Assembly (NCBI GenBank): GCA_012961745.1
Contig: DTYT01000197.1
Span: 1 to 8,279, forward strand
DNA: 8,279 bases
Direction of reading: 5' to 3'
Origin: Kiritimatiellia bacterium
GTDB lineage: Bacteria > Verrucomicrobiota > Kiritimatiellia > B70-G9
In this document: one piece after another, positions 1-5,809 of the stretch
How the letters are laid out: each line of letters starts with the position of its first letter
Position numbering within the stretch: the first letter of the stretch is position 1
The notes under the pieces: generated by a model
What the model saw: only the letters and a program-made list of their open reading frames with translations
Databases searched by the model: none
Told to the model about the DNA's origin: nothing
Made by a program: the position numbers and the translations under genes

Positions 1-174
1 GGTGGTGGAGCTGGCCGGGAAGAAGAAATGCCAGCTGATGTTGATCTTCAGGGAAGTCGGCGCATCCTTGGGCAGGAAGTCCTGGTACCGGGCCAGGTTC
101 AGCAGTTCGTGATAGTCGCGCAGCACGGTGGCCGGGGTCGTGCGCAGTACCGCTACTCTGGACTTGGCTGGCAT
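1..174 (-). CDS. DUF362 domain-containing protein, N-terminal fragment
   Basis: This is the beginning of a leftward gene cut by the window edge; 58 codons are visible from the ATG at 174. The translation starts MPAKSRVAVLRTTP and continues through YHELLNLARYQDFLPKD to LKINISWHFFFPASSTT at the edge. The stretch K-I-N-I-S-W-H followed by FFPA-STT resembles the start of DUF362-family proteins, from memory of the family. That family often occurs with iron-sulfur domains, and its biochemical role is poorly defined. An in-frame ATG at 213 would add 13 residues, but neither start has a good Shine-Dalgarno sequence. A TATATT hexamer on this strand at 222-217 would place a transcript start near 210, which favours the ATG at 174. 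The gene is divergent from the STAS gene. Family assignment is moderately sure, and function is unknown. Confidence 0.6.
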   Translation of the reverse strand, partial: MPAKSRVAVLRTTPATVLRDYHELLNLARYQDFLPKDAPTSLKINISWHFFFPASSTT

Positions 175-220
175 GCTTTCCACGCTCGATCCGCCGGGCA
201 GGCCGGTCGGCATCACAATA

Positions 221-249
221 TAGACATTCCCGCCGCGTCGCAATAGTAT
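221..249 (+). promoter_or_regulatory. Candidate promoter of the STAS/kinase operon
   Basis: A -35-like TAGACA at 221-226 (5 of 6 consensus bases) lies 17 bp before a -10-like TAGTAT at 244-249 (4 of 6). The predicted transcript start falls at about 256-257, on or next to the ATG at 257. Transcription from here would give a leaderless or nearly leaderless mRNA, which fits the absence of a well-spaced Shine-Dalgarno sequence. This rests on sequence pattern alone. Confidence 0.35.
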
Positions 250-256
250 GGAGTCG

Positions 257-667
257 ATGACGGCGGTGCCCAGGCAAGTGGCGGGCCCGCGGATGCGTCG
301 CAAGGGCCGGTTCCAGATCCGCAGCCGTGACCGCGACGGTGCCCGGGTGGTCTATCTCGATGGGGAGATAGACGCGGCCACCGTCTCGCGTTTCCAGAAG
401 AGAATGGAGCAGATAGTGGCGGCAGCCGGGCGGTTGGTGGTGGTCAACTGCCGCGGCCTGCAGTTCGCCAATACGGCCACGTTCGGACTTTTCTACCATT
501 TCCACGATACAATCCGCAGATCGGGGGGGTATTTTGCTCTTTGTGAGCTGCGGCCCAAGATCCGTGACGTACTCCGGATCTTGGGCCTGGAAAAGGAACT
601 GCACGTTTTTGATGATGTGCCCGGGGCCCTGGCGGCCGCCCGGCGCCATTTGGCGGAAGGGGCATAG
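257..667 (+). CDS. STAS-domain protein, anti-anti-sigma factor-like (SpoIIAA/RsbV family)
   Basis: This is a single STAS domain of 136 residues, close to the family size. In partner switching such a protein, when unphosphorylated, binds the cognate kinase/anti-sigma factor and frees the sigma factor. Visible features are a basic N-terminal tail (to about residue 18), the opening beta strand VVYLDGEIDA (31-40), a second hydrophobic strand (60-64), and the loop-helix region FANTATFGLFYHF (70-82). A C-terminal segment, RPKIRDVLRILGLEKEL, is also typical of the fold. Aligned without gaps to SpoIIAA, the Asp-Ser-Ser-Gly phosphosite becomes Asn72-Thr73-Ala74-Thr75, so the usual Ser58 position is Ala74. 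The protein may be switched differently or be non-phosphorylated. The ATG at 257 was chosen because of the upstream promoter and a nearby GGAG; the ATG at 248 is possible. The kinase gene follows after 22 bp. Confidence 0.85.
   Translation: MTAVPRQVAGPRMRRKGRFQIRSRDRDGARVVYLDGEIDAATVSRFQKRMEQIVAAAGRLVVVNCRGLQFANTATFGLFYHFHDTIRRSGGYFALCELRPKIRDVLRILGLEKELHVFDDVPGALAAARRHLAEGA
552..587. repeat. Perfect 13-bp inverted repeat with 10-nt loop inside the STAS gene
   Basis: The left arm GGCCCAAGATCCG (552-564) and right arm CGGATCTTGGGCC (575-587) are exact reverse complements, separated by TGACGTACTC (565-574). It lies within the codons for the end of the STAS domain (around residues 99-111). No T-run follows on either strand, so it does not look like a standard intrinsic terminator. 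It could be an RNA hairpin within the coding region, a protein-binding palindrome, or coincidence. Confidence 0.8.
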
Positions 668-689
668 CGTGGGAGGACAGGACAGGCTG

Positions 690-1121
690 ATGTTGAGGAT
701 ACCGGCCAGGCCGGAGGCGCTGGCTCTGGTACGGTGCGTCGTCACCCAGATGGCCGAGGACGCGGGGCTCTCCGAGGAAGAGGTGGGGAAAGTGGAGATC
801 GCCGTGGACGAGGCCTGTACCAATATCTTGGAGCACGGCTACCGCGGCCGGGAGGTCAAGCGTCCGGAGATCGAGTTGCAAGTCAGCCGGGATGATGATG
901 CCCTGCGTGTTCGCATCTTCGACCGCGCCCGGCCTTTCGATATCACCACCTACGCGGTTCCTGCTCTTCCCGACCACTGGCACGACGGGCACACCCGGGG
1001 AGTGGGGATCTATCTCATCCGGCAGTGCATGGACGAAATCAAGTACCGTCGCCTGCAGGATGACCGCAACATGCTGGAGCTGGTGAAATATCTGGCTCGC
1101 GCCCCGGGAGAGACGTGCTGA
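690..1121 (+). CDS. GHKL-fold serine kinase / anti-sigma factor-like protein (RsbW/SpoIIAB family)
   Basis: The 143-residue protein matches the one-domain size of RsbW/SpoIIAB proteins, which bind ATP, sequester a sigma factor and phosphorylate the partner STAS protein. The N-box VDEACTNILEHGY has the expected Glu41 and Asn45. The G1 region is DRARPFD (78-84), with the Asp kept but Ala80 where Gly is usual. The G2 region GHTRGVGIYLIR (100-111) is followed by CMDEIKY, a good match to the family's G-x-G-x-Y-L-I-x-x-x-M-D-E pattern. The ATG at 690 was chosen; GGGAGG at 671-676 lies 13 bp upstream. A GTG at 669 would add seven residues. The stop overlaps the next start by one base (TGATG). Pairing with the preceding STAS gene strongly suggests they interact. 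No sigma factor or PP2C phosphatase is in the window, so the target is unknown. Confidence 0.88.
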   Translation: MLRIPARPEALALVRCVVTQMAEDAGLSEEEVGKVEIAVDEACTNILEHGYRGREVKRPEIELQVSRDDDALRVRIFDRARPFDITTYAVPALPDHWHDGHTRGVGIYLIRQCMDEIKYRRLQDDRNMLELVKYLARAPGETC

Positions 1122-1513
1122 TGGGGTTCCGTGGCGCAGTGTGCGGGAGGATGGTGGTTGCGCCGGTTCTGCTCGTCCTGGGAGGACTCGGACCGGCGGG
1201 CGGTGACCTTTCCGCTGGCGACGAGTACGACCACCGCCCGCCCCCGGGAATGGGATCCCTGATCATCGCCGACCATAGCGACGATGATGTCTCCGTCTAC
1301 GTGGACGGCGTGGAGGCCAATAAGGCACCGGAAGACGACTGGGAGGCATACGACCTTCGCCCCGGTGAGCACCGCGTCGTCCTGGAGCGGCGGGGCGGCG
1401 ACTGCAGTTTCAGTGGCGACGTGGATATGCTCGAGGGACGGCAGACAATACTCGAGGTTCAGTACGCGTTCGGGAATCCTTACCGCTACGATGTTTTCAT
1501 CCGGTATGACTGA
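1121..1513 (+). CDS. Small putatively exported protein with PEGA-like segment
   Basis: This is a 130-residue protein of no recognised specific family. The N-terminus has a short Arg-containing region followed by a hydrophobic run (residues about 11-24, VVAPVLLVLGG), consistent with a signal peptide or anchor, with no lipobox cysteine. After a polar linker rich in Asp and Pro comes SLIIADHS, then VSVYVDGVE (57-65), then a D-L-R-P-G-E-H-R-V-V-L-E-R segment (78-90). This order, a short strand with a V-Y-V-D-G turn and then a P-G-x-H strand, resembles PEGA domains, which are small extracytoplasmic beta folds. The ATG at 1121 has GGGAG (1107-1111) at suitable distance, so it is preferred over the GTG at 1115. 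It sits between the kinase gene (1-bp overlap) and moeA (8-bp overlap), so it is probably translated in the same operon. Function is unknown. Confidence 0.7.
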   Translation: MGFRGAVCGRMVVAPVLLVLGGLGPAGGDLSAGDEYDHRPPPGMGSLIIADHSDDDVSVYVDGVEANKAPEDDWEAYDLRPGEHRVVLERRGGDCSFSGDVDMLEGRQTILEVQYAFGNPYRYDVFIRYD

Positions 1514-2756
1514 ACACAGGTTCATCTCCGTGGCCCAGGCGGAGAGGCTCATCCAGGAACACATGCCCTTGTTGCCCGCCGAAGCTGTCAGCTTGGAGGA
1601 GGCGGCGGGTCGCGTGCTCCGGGAAGACGTGTACGCCGATCGGCCGGTGCCGCCTTTCAACCGCATCACCATGGACGGCATCGCGGTTTCTTCCCGCGCC
1701 GTGTCGGCCGGCCGGCGCCGTTTCCGAATCGCCGGGCGGGTCCTGCCCGGACAGGCCGGCCGGCCCGCGGTGGTCAGCCCGGAGACGGATTGCGTGGAAG
1801 TGATGACCGGCGCGTGTCTGCCCGCGGGATTCGATGCGGTGGTTCCCTACGAGGATGTGGAGATATCGGAAGGAACTGCACATCTCCGTGTGCCGCGGGT
1901 GCCCGCGGGGATGTTCATCCACCGCAAGGGCGGTGACGCTGCCGAGGGCGCCTTGGTTCTGCAGAAAGGAACCGTCCTGGATGCCGCCCGGCTGGCCGCA
2001 GCGGCGGGATGCGGCAAGGCGCGCCTCAGAGTCGGTCGGTCTCCCACGGTGGCTGTGATTTCCAATGGAAACGAGGTGGTCATGCCGGGTGGGCCGATCG
2101 CGGAGAACCAGATCTATGGGATAAACAACGTTTCCATCCGCGCCTTGCTGGAGTTCCATCGGATTCGCTCGATCTCGACGTTCCATTGTGCGGATGACCC
2201 GGAGCAGATCGAGAAGGTCATGGGCCGGGCCCTTTCGGAAAACGATGTCGTGCTCGTATCGGGTGGCGTGTCGATGGGGAAGGGGGACTTTGTTCCCGCG
2301 GTCTTGGAGCGTCTGGGGGTGCGGTGTGTCTTCCACAAGGTCAGGCAGAGACCGGGCAAGCCCCTGCTTTTCGGCGTACGCGGAGATACGCGGGTGGTCT
2401 TTGCCCTGCCGGGCAATCCGGTTTCGGCGATGGTATGTACGCGCCGCTACGTGCTGCCCGCGTTGTTCCGGGCAATGGGGGCGTGGTTGGGAGAGGATCC
2501 GTGGGCCGAATTGGAGCGGGACCTGGCTTTCTCTCCGGAGCTCACTTTTTTCCCGCCGGTGATCGCCGGGGCCGATGCCGGGGCTCGAATCCGCGCCCGG
2601 GCGCTGGAATACCACAACTCCGGACACTACCTGGCACTCGTGGAGAGCTCCGGCTTCGTGGAGATTCCCTGCTCCAGGGAGACCTGCTATCCGGCGGGGA
2701 TGAGGGTGCGCTACTTCCCATGGCAGATGGTGCTCGGTCCGTCTCAGGAGGTGTAG
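1506..2756 (+). CDS. moeA: Molybdopterin molybdenumtransferase MoeA
   Basis: MoeA inserts molybdate into adenylylated molybdopterin at the end of molybdenum cofactor synthesis in the cytoplasm. The 416-residue length is normal. Family landmarks in order are FNRITMDGIA (51-60), VEVMTGACLPAGFDAVVPYEDVE (two parts, 97-119), GGDAAEGALVLQKGT (142-156), ISNGNE (185-190), VLVSGGVSMGKGDF (249-262), RPGKPLLFG (282-290) and FALPGNPVSAMV (299-310). The C-terminal domain has GHYLALVESSGFVEIP. Residues that I match to E. coli MoeA Asp59, Thr100, Asp142, Glu188, Asp228, Asp259 and Lys275 are Asp57, Thr101, Asp144, Glu190, Asp230, Asp261 and Lys278, so an active enzyme is expected. E. coli Lys279 is Arg282 here. 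Small departures are Ile for Tyr in MDGYA and Asn for Asp in the STGDE motif. The start overlaps the previous gene by 8 bp and has no clear Shine-Dalgarno sequence, suggesting translational coupling. Confidence 0.96.
   Translation: MTEHRFISVAQAERLIQEHMPLLPAEAVSLEEAAGRVLREDVYADRPVPPFNRITMDGIAVSSRAVSAGRRRFRIAGRVLPGQAGRPAVVSPETDCVEVMTGACLPAGFDAVVPYEDVEISEGTAHLRVPRVPAGMFIHRKGGDAAEGALVLQKGTVLDAARLAAAAGCGKARLRVGRSPTVAVISNGNEVVMPGGPIAENQIYGINNVSIRALLEFHRIRSISTFHCADDPEQIEKVMGRALSENDVVLVSGGVSMGKGDFVPAVLERLGVRCVFHKVRQRPGKPLLFGVRGDTRVVFALPGNPVSAMVCTRRYVLPALFRAMGAWLGEDPWAELERDLAFSPELTFFPPVIAGADAGARIRARALEYHNSGHYLALVESSGFVEIPCSRETCYPAGMRVRYFPWQMVLGPSQEV
2746..2751 (+). promoter_or_regulatory. Strong ribosome binding site of moaC
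   Basis: AGGAGG lies 7 bp before the ATG at 2759, within the last codons of moeA. It is the strongest such site in the window and fixes the moaC start, including its shortened N-terminus. Confidence 0.85.
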
Positions 2757-2758
2757 CG

Positions 2759-3181
2759 ATGAGCATGGTGGATGTCAGCGGCAAAGAGGTGGTCTTCCGG
2801 AAGGCGCGGGCGCGCGCCCGGATGGAGTTGCCGCGCGAGCTGCTGGCCAGGGTGGCCGCCGGAGAAATGACCGGGCCGAAGGGGCCGGTATTCCAGACGG
2901 CGGTACTGGCCGGTACCATGGCGGCCAAGGATACCGGTCGCCTGATTCCCTACTGTCATCCTCTGGCGATCGAGCGCTGTGAGATACGGATCATTCCGGG
3001 CGAGGAGGCATTGACCATTGAGGCCGAAGTGGCGGCACACGCCCGGACCGGAGTGGAAATGGAAGCGTTGGCTGCGGTTGCGGTGGCTGCGCTGGCGGTA
3101 TACGACATGTGCAAGGGCCAGGCCGACCGTATCGTGGTACGCGAGATAAAGCTGCTGGAAAAGAGCAAGTCGTCCGGCTAG
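2759..3181 (+). CDS. moaC: Cyclic pyranopterin monophosphate synthase MoaC
   Basis: MoaC converts the MoaA product (3',8-cyclo-7,8-dihydro-GTP) to cyclic pyranopterin monophosphate, the second committed step in molybdenum cofactor synthesis. The sequence opens MVDVSGKEV and carries KGPVFQTAVLAGTMAAK (41-57), IPYCHPLAIE (63-72), RTGVEMEAL (96-104), YDMCKGQAD (115-123) and REIKLLEKS (128-136). Residues matching E. coli Lys51, His77, Glu112, Glu114, Asp128, Lys131 and Lys147 are Lys41, His67, Glu100, Glu102, Asp116, Lys119 and Lys135. The protein has 140 residues, about 15-20 fewer than common MoaC, because it lacks the usual T-H-x-D N-terminal segment and part of the tail. The conserved core is whole. 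It follows moeA by 2 bp. A later in-frame ATG at 2765 is possible. No moaA, moaD or moaE lies nearby. Confidence 0.96.
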   Translation: MSMVDVSGKEVVFRKARARARMELPRELLARVAAGEMTGPKGPVFQTAVLAGTMAAKDTGRLIPYCHPLAIERCEIRIIPGEEALTIEAEVAAHARTGVEMEALAAVAVAALAVYDMCKGQADRIVVREIKLLEKSKSSG

Positions 3182-3210
3182 AGCTCCACGCGGTGCGGCG
3201 GGTTGCGGGA

Positions 3211-3239
3211 TTGCCGCTTCGTCGGTCCGGGCGTATCCT
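3211..3239 (+). promoter_or_regulatory. Candidate promoter in the moaC-polyprenyl synthase gap
   Basis: TTGCCG (3211-3216, 4 of 6) is spaced 17 bp from TATCCT (3234-3239, 4 of 6). The predicted transcript start is near 3246, giving a leader of about 30 nt that contains the GAGG of the next gene. The 94-bp gap (3182-3275) is the longest between the rightward genes, and I see no terminator hairpin with a T-run in it. The rest of the gap holds nothing recognisable. Confidence 0.35.
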
Positions 3240-3275
3240 AGGCCGTTCACCACATGCTGCCGCGAGGTTTACGCA

Positions 3276-4121
3276 GTGGACGCGCTCAGGGAGCAGGTGC
3301 GAGGGCTACTGGAGGGAAGCGTTTCGGGGACGCCGTTCGCGGTCCGCCATCCCCAATGCGTGCAATTCACGGTAGGGGGTAAGCTGTTACGGGCGGAGTT
3401 GGTACTGGGGCTGGGAGAAGTCCTCGGTCGCTGTCAGCGGTTCAACATCCTGCTGGCGGCGGCGGTCGAGTTGGTCCACGCGGCCAGCTTGGTGCATGAT
3501 GACATTCTGGACGGGGCCACGCTGCGCCGCGGCCTGCCGTCCATGTGGCGCTTGATGGGCATGGCGAATGCAGTGCTCTTCGGCGACATGCTTTTCTTTC
3601 TGGCCTTGCGGCTTCTGGCGGAGTGCGACGGTGAACTGCTGGAGCAACTGTCCCGAATGGGATGCCGTATCTGTGAAGGAGAATACCTCCAAGAACTCCA
3701 GGCCGAGAAGGGAGGCTCATTATGGAGGGACTACCTGGAGATTGCGAAGCTGAAGACCGGGGCGCTTTTCGCCTTTGCGGCAGCCGCTCCGGTGCCGCAA
3801 GATCGGGTGGAATTGCGCCGGGAACTCGAGCTTGCCGGATACGCGCTGGGCGCCGCCTACCAGATTGCAGACGATTTTTTGGACCTTCGGGGTGACTGCG
3901 CAACGACGGGCAAGAGTAGTGGACAGGACCGCAGACTGGCCGGGGTCAGTGCCGTGGAAGTGGCGCAAAGATGCGGCGTCTCACCCGCGGGGGAGGTCGG
4001 CAGGCTGCTGGCGGAGGCCGAGAGCCGCCTGGAACACTGGCCCGAGATTCAGGAGGTGTGGAAAGACTACGTGGAAAGACGCCTCCGTTCGCAGATGAGC
4101 CAGTGTGTCGGTGAGGCTTGA
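3276..4121 (+). CDS. Trans-isoprenyl (polyprenyl) diphosphate synthase
   Basis: This enzyme family joins isopentenyl diphosphate units head-to-tail to make prenyl diphosphates, for instance quinone side chains. Motifs seen are GGKLLRA (34-40), the first Asp-rich motif DDILD at 75-79 followed by Arg84-Arg85, FGD (102-104), the Lys160-Thr161 of KLKTG, the second Asp-rich motif DDFLD at 199-203, and GKSSGQD (212-218). The residue five before the first motif is Ala70, a small residue of the type linked to longer chain products. At 281 residues it is shorter than typical long-chain synthases (about 320). The usual G-K-x-T-L-P segment after GxxxGxD is replaced by RRLAGVSAVEV, without its Lys. Start is GTG 3276, with GAGG at 3264-3267, 8 bp upstream. 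The next gene begins 10 bp after its stop. Product length cannot be set from sequence. Confidence 0.9.
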   Translation: MDALREQVRGLLEGSVSGTPFAVRHPQCVQFTVGGKLLRAELVLGLGEVLGRCQRFNILLAAAVELVHAASLVHDDILDGATLRRGLPSMWRLMGMANAVLFGDMLFFLALRLLAECDGELLEQLSRMGCRICEGEYLQELQAEKGGSLWRDYLEIAKLKTGALFAFAAAAPVPQDRVELRRELELAGYALGAAYQIADDFLDLRGDCATTGKSSGQDRRLAGVSAVEVAQRCGVSPAGEVGRLLAEAESRLEHWPEIQEVWKDYVERRLRSQMSQCVGEA

Positions 4122-4131
4122 AGGACAAATG

Positions 4132-5787
4132 ATGACGGATTCCCTTCGGATAGAACGGGACGTCATTCATGCAGACGTCGTGATCGTGGGAGGAGGACCG
4201 GCGGGGTTGGCTTGCGGTGTGCATCTGCTTGGCGCCTGCCGCGAGCGCGGGGTTTCTCCGGGCACGGTCATGGTTGTTGACAAGGGGGCGTGCTCGGGGG
4301 CTCATGTACTTTCCGGTGCGATCCTGCAGCCGGAACCCTTCAAGGAATTGCTCACCCAACAGGAATATGCCCGGCTTCCCTTGGGAACCGCGGTAGCAAC
4401 AGAGCGGTTCGTCCTGCTGGGAGCCAGACATTCCCTCTCCGCGCCCTGGGTCCCTGCGCCGCTCAGTTCGCGCGGGTGGCCGATGACCAGCCTTTCCGAC
4501 CTGACGGAGCAACTCGCCCGAATATACGAATCCCGGGGAGGAGAAATCTACCATGACACGCCCGTCGGCGGACTGCTGCTGGAGGAAGGGCGGGTGATCG
4601 GAGTGCGGTTGACCGATCGCGGGCGGTCAAGGGACGGGACCCCCCGGCCGGGTTATCAGCCGGGGGCCGACGTTCTCGCGCGGGTTGTAGTTGTGGCGGA
4701 GGGAGCGGCGGGTCCGCTGGCTGACCGCCTGCTTTCGGAAGGGATTCTGAAGCCTGCGGGCTGCTGGTCCTCGTATGGGCTGGGGATAAAGGAGCTGGTC
4801 AGGGTTCCGGCCCGTTCCGAAAACCAGGGTGTTTGCGTTCATACCGTCGGGTATCCTCTGAGTCGGAAAGCCACCGGTGGAGGGTTCATCTACGGGCTGG
4901 ACGAGGATACGCTTGCGGTGGGGCTGGTGGTTGGTCTGGACTACGACTCCCCTTGGCTGGAACCGCATACCCTGTTCCGACAGTTCAAGCGACACCGGTG
5001 GGTACGGCGGTGGATTGAGGGAGGCGAAGTCATCGGCTATGGCGCCAAGGTGGTTCCCGAGGGAGGGCTTCCGGCGGTACCGCAGCTTGCGGGTGCCGGT
5101 GTGCTCCTGGTCGGCGATGCCGCCGGGTTGGTGGATCCCGTGCGGATCAAGGGCGTACACCTGGGGGTAAGATCCGGTATGTTGGCCGCGGAAGTCATCG
5201 CCGAATGCCTGGCGGCCGGCGACTTTTCATCCCCACGGCTCCAAGAGTACGAGACGCGCCTGAAGAGGTCGGCGGAGTGGCAGGCCGCCGCGCGGTTCCG
5301 GAAAGCTCGCAGTTGGTTCGGTCTGGGTCTGGTTCCGGCCATGGCGGCCACGGGGTTGAGCTGGGTGACCCGGGGCTGGGGGCCGCCGTTGTTGCGGAAG
5401 TCCCGGCCCGACCGCTGGCTGCAGCCGCAGCCGCGTCCCCCCACGGGCACGGCAGCGTCTCGCGGGAACATGGATGGGCCCAGGGGAGTGGATCTGGACA
5501 TCGCCTCGGACTTGTATTTTTCCGGCACGCGCCATTCAGAACAGCAACCTTCACACATTTCAATTCGCGACCCGGAAGTGTGCGCCACGAAGTGTGTACC
5601 GCGCTATGGTGCCCCGTGCACGCGGTTCTGCCCTGCAAAGGTATACGAACTGGACGCACAGACCGGGACGATACGACTGCAGGTCGAGAACTGTCTCCAC
5701 TGCAGGACCTGTCGGCTGAAATGTCCCGAGGAAAACATCCGCTGGGAGGTTCCGGAGGCCGGCGGCCCGCGCTATCGGCGGATGTAG
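4132..5787 (+). CDS. Electron transfer flavoprotein:quinone oxidoreductase (ETF-QO) with fused ferredoxin domain
   Basis: ETF-QO takes electrons from reduced electron transfer flavoprotein through FAD and an iron-sulfur cluster to membrane quinone. The 551-residue length is normal. The N-terminal FAD motif is VVIVGGGPAGLA (16-27), then GAHVLSGAIL, a C-V-H-T-V-G-Y-P-L segment and GGGFIYGLDEDTLAVGLVVGLDY (in part), all family-typical. A second FAD motif, LLVGDAAGLVDP with IKGVHLGVRSGMLAAE, starts near residue 325. A nonpolar segment (WFGLGLVPAMAATGL) suits the monotopic membrane attachment. The tail has FCPAKVYEL and NCLHCRTCRLKCPEENI. Cys500, 521, 524 and 527 match the four cluster ligands of mammalian ETF-QO. 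Cys484, 488, 496 and 531 are additional. GAAGGA at 4120-4125 lies 6 bp before the ATG at 4132; ATG 4129 and GTG 4105 are alternatives. FixC-FixX is the related two-gene form. No etfAB is present here. Confidence 0.93.
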   Translation: MTDSLRIERDVIHADVVIVGGGPAGLACGVHLLGACRERGVSPGTVMVVDKGACSGAHVLSGAILQPEPFKELLTQQEYARLPLGTAVATERFVLLGARHSLSAPWVPAPLSSRGWPMTSLSDLTEQLARIYESRGGEIYHDTPVGGLLLEEGRVIGVRLTDRGRSRDGTPRPGYQPGADVLARVVVVAEGAAGPLADRLLSEGILKPAGCWSSYGLGIKELVRVPARSENQGVCVHTVGYPLSRKATGGGFIYGLDEDTLAVGLVVGLDYDSPWLEPHTLFRQFKRHRWVRRWIEGGEVIGYGAKVVPEGGLPAVPQLAGAGVLLVGDAAGLVDPVRIKGVHLGVRSGMLAAEVIAECLAAGDFSSPRLQEYETRLKRSAEWQAAARFRKARSWFGLGLVPAMAATGLSWVTRGWGPPLLRKSRPDRWLQPQPRPPTGTAASRGNMDGPRGVDLDIASDLYFSGTRHSEQQPSHISIRDPEVCATKCVPRYGAPCTRFCPAKVYELDAQTGTIRLQVENCLHCRTCRLKCPEENIRWEVPEAGGPRYRRM

Positions 5788-5809
5788 GCCGGCAGATGCG
5801 TTCCGCACA

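Noticed and set aside
28..246. Rightward open frame of 72 codons at the left edge
   Set aside because: The minus-strand frame gives a recognisable DUF362-type start, while this one has no family-like features and lies antisense to it.
1706..1761. GGCCGGCC occurring twice, 48 bp apart, in moeA
   Set aside because: Both copies are in the same frame coding Ala-Gly-Arg; high GC and codon bias explain them.
1497..2627. Long minus-strand open frame (376 codons) opposite moeA
   Set aside because: It is a shadow of the GC-rich moeA codons; its translation has no recognisable motif, whereas moeA has all family landmarks.
2324..2758. Upstream open extension of the moaC frame
   Set aside because: It overlaps the conserved C-terminal domain of moeA, and AGGAGG at 2746 points to the ATG at 2759.
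4609..4666. Two neighbouring inverted repeats of 7 bp (4609-4630) and 8 bp (4641-4666) inside the ETF-QO gene
   Set aside because: Arms this short and GC-rich are expected by chance in such sequence, and no T-run or gene boundary is near.
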